The translations under genes and the position numbers were made by a program. Positions 24,791 through 33,426 of a DNA stretch of 64,000 nucleotides are shown piece by piece. Each line of letters opens with the position of its first letter. The first letter of the stretch is position 1. The notes beneath the pieces were generated by a model. It saw nothing but the letters and a program-made list of their open reading frames with translations, did not search any database and was not told where the DNA came from. The stretch is from Bacteroidales bacterium (lineage in GTDB: Bacteria > Bacteroidota > Bacteroidia > Bacteroidales > P3), in contig JAGAYN010000036.1 of assembly GCA_017940465.1 (NCBI GenBank), forward strand, positions 1 through 64,000, given 5' to 3'.

Positions 24791-25354
24791 ATGATACTCC
24801 CCATCGTCGGCTACGGCCACCCCACGCTCCGCAAGACGGCAGCACCCATAGAGAAAGACTATCCGAACCTCAAGGAACTGATAGCCAACATGTATGAAAC
24901 CATGTACAACGCCGACGGCGTAGGCCTGGCGGCGCCGCAGGTGGACCTCCCGATACGCCTCTTCGTGGTCGGCTTCCGCCCCTACGACGAGAAGACCGAC
25001 ACCTACGGCGCCCCCACCGAGGAGCACACCGTCATCAACCCGGAGATAGTGGGCTTCGGTCCGGACAAGGACTGGTTCAACGAAGGCTGCCTCTCGGTGC
25101 CCGATATCCACGAGGACGTGCTCCGCCCCACCACCCTCCGCCTGCGGTGGATGGACGAGGAATGGGTGCAGCACGACGAAGAGATCTCCGGCCTCTTCGC
25201 CCGCGTGGCGCAGCACGAAATCGACCATCTGGACGGCAAGGTGTTCACCGACCGCCTCTCCAGCCTGCGCCGCACCATGCTCAAACGCCGCCTGAACGAC
25301 ATCCAGGCGGGACGCATACAGACCAAATACCGCATGAAAACCCCTAAAAAATAG
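24791..25354 (+). CDS. def: Peptide deformylase
   Basis: A 187-residue Fe/Zn enzyme that removes the formyl group from nascent N-formyl-Met proteins. All three motifs are present: GVGLAAPQ (43-50), EGCLS (98-102, metal-binding Cys100) and HEIDH (142-146, two metal His plus catalytic Glu143). The frame extends upstream through the repeat to 24728, but the ATG at 24791 starts MILPIVGYGHPTLR as expected for the family. It is essential housekeeping. The next gene starts 4 bp after its stop. Confidence 0.97.
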   Translation: MILPIVGYGHPTLRKTAAPIEKDYPNLKELIANMYETMYNADGVGLAAPQVDLPIRLFVVGFRPYDEKTDTYGAPTEEHTVINPEIVGFGPDKDWFNEGCLSVPDIHEDVLRPTTLRLRWMDEEWVQHDEEISGLFARVAQHEIDHLDGKVFTDRLSSLRRTMLKRRLNDIQAGRIQTKYRMKTPKK

Positions 25355-25358
25355 CCCC

Positions 25359-25874
25359 ATGAAACCCATAGCACCCCTCGCGGCCGCCCTGCTCCTGCTG
25401 GCCGCCTGCCACAGCACCCCCGACCGCAACCGCCTGATCGGCGACATCGACGCCCACGAACAGGAACTGGCCACCTTCAACGTGGCCGCCAACGAGCAGA
25501 AGGCACACGAAATGGTGGCCCTCTACCGCCAGTTCGCCACCCACTTCCCCGAGGACAGCCTCGCCCCGGTCTACCTCATGCGGTCGGCCGAAATCTTCCT
25601 CAACACCGGCGAGAACGAGAACGCCGTGGCCCTGCTGGACAGCGTGATCACCCTCTATCCCGGCTTCGAGGAGGTGGCCGCCTGCCTCTTCCTCAAAGGC
25701 AACGCCTACGAGAACAGCCAGCAATACGACCTGGCGCGCGAGACCTACACCCAGTTCGTGGCCGACTACCCGGACCACTACCTGGCCGAGGACACCCGCA
25801 AGATGCTCCCCTACATCGGCCTCTCGCCCGAGGAGATGCTGGACGCCATCCTCAACTCCGCTGCCGACCTCTAA
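25359..25874 (+). CDS. TPR-containing lipoprotein
   Basis: A 171-residue protein with a lipoprotein signal (LLLLAAC, Cys17) followed by two to three tetratricopeptide-like helical repeats (about 60-150, e.g. LMRSAEIFLNTGENENAVALLDSV and LFLKGNAYENSQQYDLARET). BamD/YbgF-like lipoproteins have this build, but the length is about half of BamD. It probably acts as a scaffold at the outer membrane. Translationally close to def (4 bp) and to the PPDK-like gene (15 bp). Confidence 0.8.
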   Translation: MKPIAPLAAALLLLAACHSTPDRNRLIGDIDAHEQELATFNVAANEQKAHEMVALYRQFATHFPEDSLAPVYLMRSAEIFLNTGENENAVALLDSVITLYPGFEEVAACLFLKGNAYENSQQYDLARETYTQFVADYPDHYLAEDTRKMLPYIGLSPEEMLDAILNSAADL

Positions 25875-25889
25875 CCCACCCCCATCGGC

Positions 25890-28580
25890 ATGAAAGTCAG
25901 CGCCCTGCGCATCCGCGCCAGCTACCCCAACTACTACATGGTGAACCTCTACGCCCACTGCGGACGCGAGACTTTCAACCACGACAGCGAGGACCCCGCC
26001 AACCCCCTGGAGGGCAACAAGCCCGGCACCGTCATCTACCGCCTCGAGGGCGACGCCCCCAAGACCCACCGCGAGTTCCCCCCCAGGTGGTACGACATGT
26101 ACCGCCTGCTGAAGCTGCACAACGAGGAGCGCAAGGACTTCCTCGAGTTGCTGCTGCACGAGCACCAGGGCGACATCACCCCCGCGGACCGCGCACGGCT
26201 GGAGCAGATACGGGAGGATTTCCACCGGCAGTGCCGCCAGTTCGTGGCCGACAACCCGCTGCACGACAGCGCCGACCTCATCACCACCCTCACCGAGGGC
26301 GACTTCACCGACGAGGAGATCAGCTACAAGGGGCGCATGCTGCTCGACCTGACGCGCCACAGCTACCCCGTGCCCGACTTCTGCATCCTCACCTCGCGCT
26401 CCTTCAACCGTCCCGACCAGCTGCCGCAACTGCTGGAGACGGCCATACGGAACCTCGAGATCATGACCAGCTGCCGTCTGGGCGACAGCCGCAAGCCGCT
26501 GGTCTTCGCCATACGCTGCGCCATGCCGCAGTACATCCCCGGCCTCATGCCCACGCTGCTCAACATCGGGGTGACACGCACGGCCTACGAGGCCCTCTGC
26601 CGCTCCTACGACGACACGCTGGGGCGGCGCGTCTACCTGAGCACGCTGCACACGCTGTGCGAGATGCTGGGCCAGCCGCACCGCTTCGCGGAAGCCGACA
26701 CGGTCCTCACGCCCTCCGGGCAGCAGGAGCGCATCCTGGCGCTGGAGGGGCGCATCGCCGCCTGCGACGCCCGCCTGACGCAGGACGCCCACTACCAGGC
26801 CCTGCGGCTCACACAGCATGTGCGCAGCTTCTACAGCGACAATTCCGACCTCATACTGACCTTCATGCAGGGCAAGCAGGCCTACCCGAGCCTCATCCTG
26901 CAGCGCATGGTGTGGACCGTGGGCAACAACGAGAGCTACCCGGGCGTGCTCTACAGCCGCCACTCGCGCACCGGCGAGGGGAAGCAGATCGAGAGCTACC
27001 GCAACATCTTCGGCGAGGAGATCATGACGGGCGACGTCACGACGGAGGACCTCGCCTACAGCGACCGCGCCGAGATACGCTCGCAGTTCCCCGCCGTCTA
27101 CCACTTCGACCCCCTGCTGAAGAAACTGGAGCTGCGCTACCGCACGCCGGTGACCATCGAGTTCGCCGTGGAGAGCCGTCCGCACCAGCTGAGCCTCTTC
27201 TCGCTGCTGCAGCTGAACGCCTCCGAGATGACGGGCCGCGCCGCCCTGGTGTCGGCCATCGACCTGCGCAACGAGGGCCTGATCGACGACGCCCACGTCA
27301 CCGACCTCATCAAGCCCTACCACCTGCGGCAGATCATCTCGGCCTCGATCGACGAGCGGTCGCTCCCCTCGCTGCAGTTCTTCGGCCACGGCCTCTCCGT
27401 GCTGCCGCGCACCGCCATCTCGGCGCGCCTCTGCTTCTCCATCGGCAAGGCACACGAATACAAGAGCCGCGGCGAGAACGCCTGCCTGTGCCAGGACCAC
27501 TTCGTGCCGGAGGACACGGTGACCCTCAACGAGGTGGACGCCATCCTCTCGCTCATGCCGGCCGCCATCCACGTGGTCACCGCCTGCCGCGGCTACGGCA
27601 TACCGGCCTTCATGGACCTGCGCTCCTACGGCATCAGCCTCCAAGGCAACCGCCTGGTGAACAGCCAGGGCCTGGCCATCGAGGAGGGCGACATGCTCAC
27701 CGTCAGCTCCAAGCGCCAGAGCATCTACAAGGGGCAGGCCGCCTACAAGCCCGCCCGCTTCACCAAATACATCGAGGGCGGACGCGTGGAACTCGCCGAC
27801 GAGGAGAAACTCTTCTTCGAGCGTATGCGCGTGGCCTACAGCCAGTACCAAGGCATCGTCACCTCCAACCAGGCCGCCTACATCACAGACCTCGGCAAGC
27901 TGGCCCGCCTCATCCGGTGCGACCTGCAGAACAAGCCCGAAATCGCCTCCAGCATAGTGAACAACTGGTACGGGAGCCGCCCGGCGGAATACGTCAACCA
28001 GGTGCTCGAGAGCCGCATGGGCGACCACAACGACCAGAGCCGCCTCTTCAACATGCTCGAACTGAGCCACAAGACCGATTTCTTCCAACGCGCCTGGCAG
28101 GTCTGTACCCAACGGCACATCTCCGGCCTCACCGCCGGCAGCTTCATGCTCGGACGCTTCGTGGCGCGCCCCCTGCCCAAACGCATGTGGGACACGCTGA
28201 GCGATGCCGTCGTGGCCTTCCTCATGAACGAATACGTCCTCTACGAAAAATACCAGCAGGTGCTGCAGGAGGTGGGCGAAATCAAACTCGCCCGCGCCCA
28301 CTCGCGCATCGAGACCGAGGGCATCGACAACATGGTGGTGCGCAATTTCGACCTGATGAACTTCGTGCCCCTCCTCTACTCGCAGCACGACTGGAAGCAG
28401 GTGGCCGCCGAACTGGAGAACATCGAGCACCAGGACAACACGCACCTCCTCATCGAGAAACTCAGCCGCCCCGTCGAAGAACTCTTCGACCTCTCCACCC
28501 CTTGGAAACAGGCCGAGGTGGAGAACATCCTCCGCACCACATCCACCCCCTCCCCCCTACCCTCCTCCCACACTCCTTGA
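25890..28580 (+). CDS. Divergent PPDK-like ATP-grasp/phosphohistidine protein without PEP domain
   Basis: An 896-residue protein. Residues about 190-460 align by motif with the pyruvate phosphate dikinase ATP-grasp domain: FAIRCAMPQYIPGLMPTLLN (PPDK: VRSGAxxSMPGMMDTxLN), SYPGVLYSRHSRTGEGK, YRNIFGEEIMTGDVTTED and VTIEFAVES. The PPDK QTR motif reads QLN. Residues about 515-615 match the swivelling phosphohistidine domain: His561 in AAIHVVTACRGYGIPAF aligns with the catalytic His of TSHAAVVARGMG, and EEGDMLTV...SIYKG follows. The last 280 residues are helical and do not contain the PEP-binding TIM barrel. It is probably a phosphotransfer protein with another acceptor (inference). The N-terminal 150 residues are unassigned. 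Confidence 0.75.
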   Translation: MKVSALRIRASYPNYYMVNLYAHCGRETFNHDSEDPANPLEGNKPGTVIYRLEGDAPKTHREFPPRWYDMYRLLKLHNEERKDFLELLLHEHQGDITPADRARLEQIREDFHRQCRQFVADNPLHDSADLITTLTEGDFTDEEISYKGRMLLDLTRHSYPVPDFCILTSRSFNRPDQLPQLLETAIRNLEIMTSCRLGDSRKPLVFAIRCAMPQYIPGLMPTLLNIGVTRTAYEALCRSYDDTLGRRVYLSTLHTLCEMLGQPHRFAEADTVLTPSGQQERILALEGRIAACDARLTQDAHYQALRLTQHVRSFYSDNSDLILTFMQGKQAYPSLILQRMVWTVGNNESYPGVLYSRHSRTGEGKQIESYRNIFGEEIMTGDVTTEDLAYSDRAEIRSQFPAVYHFDPLLKKLELRYRTPVTIEFAVESRPHQLSLFSLLQLNASEMTGRAALVSAIDLRNEGLIDDAHVTDLIKPYHLRQIISASIDERSLPSLQFFGHGLSVLPRTAISARLCFSIGKAHEYKSRGENACLCQDHFVPEDTVTLNEVDAILSLMPAAIHVVTACRGYGIPAFMDLRSYGISLQGNRLVNSQGLAIEEGDMLTVSSKRQSIYKGQAAYKPARFTKYIEGGRVELADEEKLFFERMRVAYSQYQGIVTSNQAAYITDLGKLARLIRCDLQNKPEIASSIVNNWYGSRPAEYVNQVLESRMGDHNDQSRLFNMLELSHKTDFFQRAWQVCTQRHISGLTAGSFMLGRFVARPLPKRMWDTLSDAVVAFLMNEYVLYEKYQQVLQEVGEIKLARAHSRIETEGIDNMVVRNFDLMNFVPLLYSQHDWKQVAAELENIEHQDNTHLLIEKLSRPVEELFDLSTPWKQAEVENILRTTSTPSPLPSSHTP

Positions 28581-28731
28581 GGGGAAGAAGCGGGGAAGAA
28601 CATCATACCTCGTAAACGCTGAAAAACAACCTGTTGCAAACCGGCCGTCTGGGCCCGGTTCCCGATTTTTGCTCCCCAAAAAATCCTGCTTTCTGCGGGC
28701 AATAAATCCGTCGCTGCGGCGTTACACTGCC

Positions 28732-29523
28732 ATGACCGACACGACAACCATCCAGCAAGTGGTGTCCCACCTGGACGCCACCTTCCGCCCCGAAGTGCAG
28801 GAAGACTACGACAACAGCGGCTTCCTCCTGGGCCACAGCGACACGGCATGCACCGGAGCCCTCGTCGCCCTCGACCTCACCGCCACGGTGGTGGAAGAAG
28901 CCATCGAACTGGGATTCAACCTCATCGTGACCCACCACCCCTTCATCTTCTCCGGCCTCAAGCGCATCACCGACCAGAGCGCGAGCGGCCGCCTGGTGCT
29001 CACCCTGGCCGAGCACGGCATCAGCGTCTACGCCGCCCACACCAACCTCGACAACCTGCCGTGGGGCGTCAGCGGCGCCCTGGCGCAAAGGCTCGGGCTT
29101 CAGGACTGCCGCGTCCTCAGCCCCCTGGGAGGCGACACCGGCGCCGGCACCCTGGGCTCGCTGCCCTCGCCGATGGAGGCCGACCGCTTCCTGCGGAAAG
29201 TCAAAGAGGTCACCGGCCTCCCCACCGTGCGCTGCTCGCAGCACAGCCCCGGGCAACTGGTGCAACGCATAGCCCTCTGCGGTGGCAGCGGCTCGTTCCT
29301 CATCGGCAACGCCATCGATTGCGGAGCCGACATCTACCTCACCGCCGACATCAAGTACCACGACTTCGAGCGCGCCACCAGCCGCCTCATCCTGGCCGAC
29401 ATAGGGCACTACGAGAGCGAACAGTTCGCCAAAGAAATAATTTCTCGCAGCATATCAGAAAAATTTAGTAACTTTGCATGCCGTATTTCCGCGAAACAGG
29501 AAGGCATTGTTTATTATATATAG
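28732..29523 (+). CDS. Nif3-like dinuclear metal-centre protein (GTP cyclohydrolase I type 2 homologue)
   Basis: A 263-residue NIF3/YbgI-family protein with metal-binding histidines in LIVTHHPFIFSG (about 63-74), the AAHTNLDN motif (about 101-108) and the C-terminal DIGHYESEQFAKEI (His and Glu ligands). It is shorter than the three-domain form, lacking the PII-like insert. The frame runs upstream to 28669, but I chose the ATG at 28732: the family start is shortly before DYDNSGFLLG. Biochemical role is unresolved. It is followed by the zinc-ribbon gene, a common pairing. Confidence 0.92.
   Translation: MTDTTTIQQVVSHLDATFRPEVQEDYDNSGFLLGHSDTACTGALVALDLTATVVEEAIELGFNLIVTHHPFIFSGLKRITDQSASGRLVLTLAEHGISVYAAHTNLDNLPWGVSGALAQRLGLQDCRVLSPLGGDTGAGTLGSLPSPMEADRFLRKVKEVTGLPTVRCSQHSPGQLVQRIALCGGSGSFLIGNAIDCGADIYLTADIKYHDFERATSRLILADIGHYESEQFAKEIISRSISEKFSNFACRISAKQEGIVYYI
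29469..29476 (+). promoter_or_regulatory. Promoter for the zinc-ribbon gene inside the nif3-like 3' end
   Basis: TAACTTTG matches TAnnTTTG and lies 73 bp before the zinc-ribbon ATG, within the last 20 codons of the nif3-like gene. Confidence 0.55.
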
Positions 29524-29548
29524 TTGAAATACAAAAACATACAATAAT

Positions 29549-30370
29549 ATGGCAAAAAAAGTCAGCACCAAAAAAGCAGAAGTAAAGGAAGAAACCCCCG
29601 TCATCCTACGCCCCGATGTGGACGAGGCCATCGAGAAGCGCCTCGTGGCCCTCTACACACTCCAGAGCGTGGACAGTGAAATCGACAAGATAAAAATCAT
29701 CCGCGGCGAGTTGCCGCAGGCAGTGCAGGACTTGGAAGACGAAATAGCCGGCCTGGGAACCCGCATCGAGAACATCACAGCCGAGATCAAGGAGACCGAG
29801 AGCGCCACCAAAGCCCGCCAGCACGAAATAGCCGACCACGAAGAGCTCATCAAGAAATACCAAAAGCAGCAGGAGAACGTGCGCAACAACCGTGAGTTCG
29901 AGTCGCTGGCCAAAGAGATAGAATTCCAGAACCTGGAGATACAGCTCTGCGAACGCAAGAACAAGGAGGGCGCCGCCAAAGTCAAGGAACTCAAGGAGCA
30001 GATAGCCTCGGCCAAGCAGCAGGTGGAGAACCGCACCAAAGACCTCGACGCCAAGCGCGAGGAGCTGACCTCCATCATCGCCGATACCGAGAAGGACGAG
30101 GCCCGACTGCTGGACAAGTCGAAGGAGCAGGAACAGTTCATCGACGAGCGCTACCTCACCGGCTACAAGCGTATCCGCAACGCCGCACGCAACGGCCTGG
30201 CAGTGGTCACCATCGACCGCGACGCCTGCGGTGGCTGCTTCAGCGCCATCCCGCCCCAGCGCCAGATGGAAATCAAAATGCACAAGAAGGTCATCGTCTG
30301 CGAGAACTGCGGCCGCATACTGGTGGACGACGACATTGCGGCAAAGGCCAAATCCCAGTTGGATCAATAA
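29549..30370 (+). CDS. Coiled-coil zinc-ribbon protein (CdsZ/CT398-like)
   Basis: A 273-residue protein: a charged lysine-rich N-terminus, a long antiparallel coiled coil (about 40-200, with heptad-rich KELKEQIASAKQQVENR), then a C4 zinc ribbon with Cys in DACGGCFSAIPPQ (about 225-237) and VCENCGRILV (about 251-260). The family is widespread next to nif3-like genes in Bacteroidetes. In chlamydiae the homologue binds RNA polymerase sigma-54 and secretion components. Function here is not known. It has its own promoter and is followed 15 bp later by hutH. Confidence 0.9.
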   Translation: MAKKVSTKKAEVKEETPVILRPDVDEAIEKRLVALYTLQSVDSEIDKIKIIRGELPQAVQDLEDEIAGLGTRIENITAEIKETESATKARQHEIADHEELIKKYQKQQENVRNNREFESLAKEIEFQNLEIQLCERKNKEGAAKVKELKEQIASAKQQVENRTKDLDAKREELTSIIADTEKDEARLLDKSKEQEQFIDERYLTGYKRIRNAARNGLAVVTIDRDACGGCFSAIPPQRQMEIKMHKKVIVCENCGRILVDDDIAAKAKSQLDQ

Positions 30371-30385
30371 CACAAACACTTCGTC

Positions 30386-31882
30386 ATGACCTACACATTC
30401 AATCCCGAAAAGAAACTGACCCTGTCCAAGATACAGGAGATTATCGACAATAAGGCCGCCCTCGCCCTCGGCGAAGAGGCCAAGCGGCGCATCGAGAAAT
30501 GCCGCAATTACCTCAACCACAAGATGGAAACGCAGAAAGAGCCCATCTACGGCGTCACCACCGGCTTCGGTTCGCTCTGCAACATCAGCATCAGCAAGGA
30601 GCAGCTGTCGCAACTGCAGAAGAACCTGGTCATGAGCCATGCCTGCGGCGTGGGCGACGAGGTGCCGCAGGAGGTGGTGCGGCTCATGCTGCTGCTCAAG
30701 GCGCAGAACTTCTGCTTCGGCTACAGCGGTGCACAGCTGCAGACCGTGCAGCGCCTCATCGACTGTTTCAACGACGACATACTGCCTGTGGTCTACCAGC
30801 AGGGCTCCCTCGGCGCCAGCGGCGACCTCTGTCCCCTGGCCAACCTCATGCTCCCGGCCATCCTCGGCATGGGCGAGGTGTACTGGAAGGGGCGCCGTTG
30901 CGACGTGCAGGAGGTCTACAAGGCCAAAGGGTGGCAACCCATCGAGCTGCAGAGCAAAGAGGGCCTGGCCCTGCTCAACGGCACGCAGTTCATGTCTTCC
31001 TACGCCGTGTGGAGCCTTCTGAAAGCCCGCCGGCTGAGCCGCCAGGCCGACATGATCCTTTCCCTCAGCCTCGACGCATTCGACGGCCGCATCGAGCCCT
31101 TCTACGAGAGCCTCCACAGGGTGCGCCCGCACAAAGGCCAGCTGGAGACCGCCGAGGCCGTGCGCTGCTGGCTCGACGGCAGCGACATCATCAAGCGCCA
31201 CAAGGAGCACGTCCAGGACCCCTACTCCTTCCGCTGCGCCCCGCAGGTGCACGGCGCCGCCAAAGACACCATCCGCTATGTGGAGAGCGTCGTCGAGACC
31301 GAGATCAACTCCACCACCGACAACCCCATCGTGCTGCCCGACGAGGACATGGTCATCTCCGGCGGCCACTTCCACGGCGAGCCCTTGGCCATGGTGCTCG
31401 ACTTCCTGGCCATTGCCGTGGCCGAACTGGGCGCCATCAGCGAACGCCGCACCTACCAGCTCATCGACGCCAAGCGCGGCCTGCCCAGCTTCCTGGTGGC
31501 CAAGCCGGGTCTCAACAGCGGCTTCATGATTCCGCAGTACACCGCCGCCGCCATCGTCAGCCAGAGCAAGCAGCTCTGCACCCCCTCCAGTGTGGACAGC
31601 ATCACCAGCAGCCAGAACCAGGAAGACCTCGTCTCCATGGGAGGCAACGCCGCCACCAAGACCTATCGCGTGTGCGAGAACACCGAGCGCGTGCTGGCTA
31701 TCGAACTCTTCAACGCCGCCCAGGCGCTCGACTTCCGCCACCAGGAGGGCCTCCACAGTAGCCCCGCCATCGAGAAGATGGTGGCCGACTACCGCAAGGA
31801 GGTGAACTTCGTGGACATCGACGAGATCATGTACCGCCACATCCACGCCTCGGTCCGCTTCCTGCAGCAGATGGCTGTGTAA
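30386..31882 (+). CDS. hutH: Histidine ammonia-lyase
   Basis: A 498-residue enzyme converting L-histidine to urocanate and ammonia. The self-forming MIO cofactor triad Ala-Ser-Gly is at 144-146 in GSLGASGDLCPLANL. The conserved YGVTTGFG (55-62), the active-site GLALLNGTQ and the C-terminal SSQNQEDLVSMG and QALDFRHQEGLH motifs are intact. Other hut genes (hutU, hutI, ftcD) are not in the window. The Phe/Tyr ammonia-lyase family is similar, but the bacterial HutH motifs favour histidine. Confidence 0.95.
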   Translation: MTYTFNPEKKLTLSKIQEIIDNKAALALGEEAKRRIEKCRNYLNHKMETQKEPIYGVTTGFGSLCNISISKEQLSQLQKNLVMSHACGVGDEVPQEVVRLMLLLKAQNFCFGYSGAQLQTVQRLIDCFNDDILPVVYQQGSLGASGDLCPLANLMLPAILGMGEVYWKGRRCDVQEVYKAKGWQPIELQSKEGLALLNGTQFMSSYAVWSLLKARRLSRQADMILSLSLDAFDGRIEPFYESLHRVRPHKGQLETAEAVRCWLDGSDIIKRHKEHVQDPYSFRCAPQVHGAAKDTIRYVESVVETEINSTTDNPIVLPDEDMVISGGHFHGEPLAMVLDFLAIAVAELGAISERRTYQLIDAKRGLPSFLVAKPGLNSGFMIPQYTAAAIVSQSKQLCTPSSVDSITSSQNQEDLVSMGGNAATKTYRVCENTERVLAIELFNAAQALDFRHQEGLHSSPAIEKMVADYRKEVNFVDIDEIMYRHIHASVRFLQQMAV

Positions 31883-31903
31883 AAAGAAAGACAGCATTCG
31901 ACC

Positions 31904-31932
31904 AGCGGCCGCGTCTTCCAGGCGTGGCCGCT
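31904..31932 (+). terminator. hutH terminator
   Basis: AGCGGCC / GGCCGCT stem, 21 bp after the hutH stop, followed by TGCATTTTCC. Confidence 0.65.
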
Positions 31933-31978
31933 GCATTTTCCATGAATCTCGACTGCAAGGCTCCGCATTCTTTTCCTA

Positions 31979-32770
31979 CTAACCGAATTTTTCCTCACAT
32001 TCATCTGGCAAATGTGGCATAGCACGCTGAGATTCGACCGTGTGAACGGGTAAAGAGACTGTAACTGTTGCCGTTGGGGTGGTTTCGGCGGGGGCGGAAA
32101 CCGGATGCTCGTGGCTGACGGGGATTCCGGGGGTCGAGGGGCGCATTCCGAGGTCCAGCGGCACGTAGGTGGTGGCGCTGGCGCGGCCGTTGGAGTCGAG
32201 GGCGAGGAGCCAGGCCTGGGTCTCGGCGGCGGTCCAGCCGTCGGGCAGTTGCATGGCCAGCCGGCCCTGGCGCCGTTCGGCGGGGGCGGAGAGGTGGCCC
32301 TGGCGCGTGACGGCGTTGTAGGCGTAGAGGTAGACGCGGTCGGCACCGCGGGAATGCCGCTGGCCGCCGTTCCGCTCATACTCGACGCGCAGCACGCCAT
32401 CCGCGTCCACCGTGGCCGACTTCGGGGCCACCCGGACCGCAGGGCCTTCGGAGAGCACAAGGTGCTCGTAATCAACCACTCCGTCACGGCGGAAGCAGCC
32501 CTTGTTCAGCTTCACGAAGGCGTTCCCCTCGGTCATCTGCCACCGTGCGGCCTTTTCTTTGAGACCCAGCAGCAGGGCTCCGCGTGCCGTGGCGGCGAAG
32601 CGCACCATCTCTACAAACCATTCGCGTTCTGCTTGTTGCAACGCTGTGTTCGGGTAGCGGACCGCACGGCGGTAGCCGCGCACCACGGCGCGGCCTTTCC
32701 ACACATAGCCTACCACTGTACCGACTTTTCCCCGGAAGGGGCCGAGGATGCCCATCTCTAACTTTGCCAT
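31979..32770 (-). CDS. DUF6266-like protein
   Basis: A 263-residue protein beginning MAKLEMGILGPFRGKVGTVV, the typical opening of the Bacteroidetes DUF6266 family (GxLGxFxGKVGxVVG.xWKG). A basic N-terminal part follows (about 25-60), then a beta-rich region containing YLYAYNAVTRQG and a Pro/Thr-rich C-terminal tail. It has no signal peptide. The frame is open to 32818, but the ATG at 32770 starts the family motif and is preferred. Function is unknown. The long upstream gap to 33426 holds two different repeat pairs. Confidence 0.75.
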   Translation of the reverse strand: MAKLEMGILGPFRGKVGTVVGYVWKGRAVVRGYRRAVRYPNTALQQAEREWFVEMVRFAATARGALLLGLKEKAARWQMTEGNAFVKLNKGCFRRDGVVDYEHLVLSEGPAVRVAPKSATVDADGVLRVEYERNGGQRHSRGADRVYLYAYNAVTRQGHLSAPAERRQGRLAMQLPDGWTAAETQAWLLALDSNGRASATTYVPLDLGMRPSTPGIPVSHEHPVSAPAETTPTATVTVSLPVHTVESQRAMPHLPDECEEKFG

Positions 32771-32828
32771 AATATTTTGATTTTTAATGTTTAACAATAG
32801 GTAATACAACAGAGACACTCACTGAGGA

Positions 32829-33074
32829 GTGTGGTCGCGTCCCTTCGGGACGCAGGGGAGGGGTGTGTATTGGGCACCGCACTGCGCTTTGCTTGTGCGG
32901 TGTTACGAGAGGTTATGCCTCTTCGAGGCAGTCGAGGGGGACTCGAGTAAGGTCAACAGAGTGTGGTCGCGTCCCTTCGGGACGCAGGGGGTGTTTGTGT
33001 ATCGGGCACCGCACTGCGCTTCGCTTGTGCGGTGTTACGAGAGGTTATGCCTCTTCGAGGCAGTCGCGGGGGGC
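32829..33074. repeat. Tandem pair of 115-bp hairpin-rich repeats
   Basis: Two copies (32829-32943 and 32961-33074, offset 132 bp), over 90% identical. Each contains three perfect hairpins in the same order: GCGTCCCTTCGGGACGC, CACCGCAC/GTGCGGTG and GCCTCTTCGAGGC. There is no convincing ORF: the frames through it are repetitive and lack family features. It could encode structured RNA or act as a DNA element. Confidence 0.85.
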
Positions 33075-33084
33075 TTGATTAAAG

Positions 33085-33281
33085 ACAACGGGGACAATGG
33101 GGGACAACATTGTTGTCTTTCTCGTCGTTGTAGTCTTTTGTCTAGAAAAAGAAGGTTGTTTTTTGTTGTTTAGGTTGTTTTCAAAATAAAAACAACTGGG
33201 ACAACGGGGGACAACAATTGATGTCGATGTTGTTGTTTGGCTAGTAAAGAGGAGTTGTTTTTAGTTGTTTGGGTTGTTTTC
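33085..33281. repeat. Second direct repeat pair, about 95 bp, GGGACAAC-rich
   Basis: Diverged copies at 33085-33181 and 33192-33281, each starting with GGGACAA..GGGGGACAACA and ending TTTTTxGTTGTTTxGGTTGTTTTC. The sequence is strongly strand-asymmetric (G and T on plus). No gene. With the preceding pair it fills the divergent gap between the DUF6266-like gene and the TPR gene; 33282-33426 shows nothing further. Confidence 0.8.
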
Positions 33282-33426
33282 CTATTGCATAACGGCGGGA
33301 GGGCGGTTTTATTGTATGGGGTATGCTGGGGGTGTAGGAGGGGGGAAGAAGAGGGTGCATGTAATGTGCTGAAAATTATTTGGATGGGTTGCACAATATT
33401 TTTTGCTGTACGGCGTTTTTGGGGTT

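Noticed and set aside
25344..28445. 1033-codon minus-strand ORF
   Set aside because: Antisense of the PPDK-like gene, whose motifs clearly identify the plus strand as coding.
29606..31936. 776-codon minus-strand ORF
   Set aside because: Antisense of the zinc-ribbon and hutH genes, both recognised by motifs.
32829..33173. Plus-strand ORFs of 114 and 71 codons in the repeat region
   Set aside because: The proteins merely translate the duplicated hairpin repeat; there is no family feature and no promoter placement.
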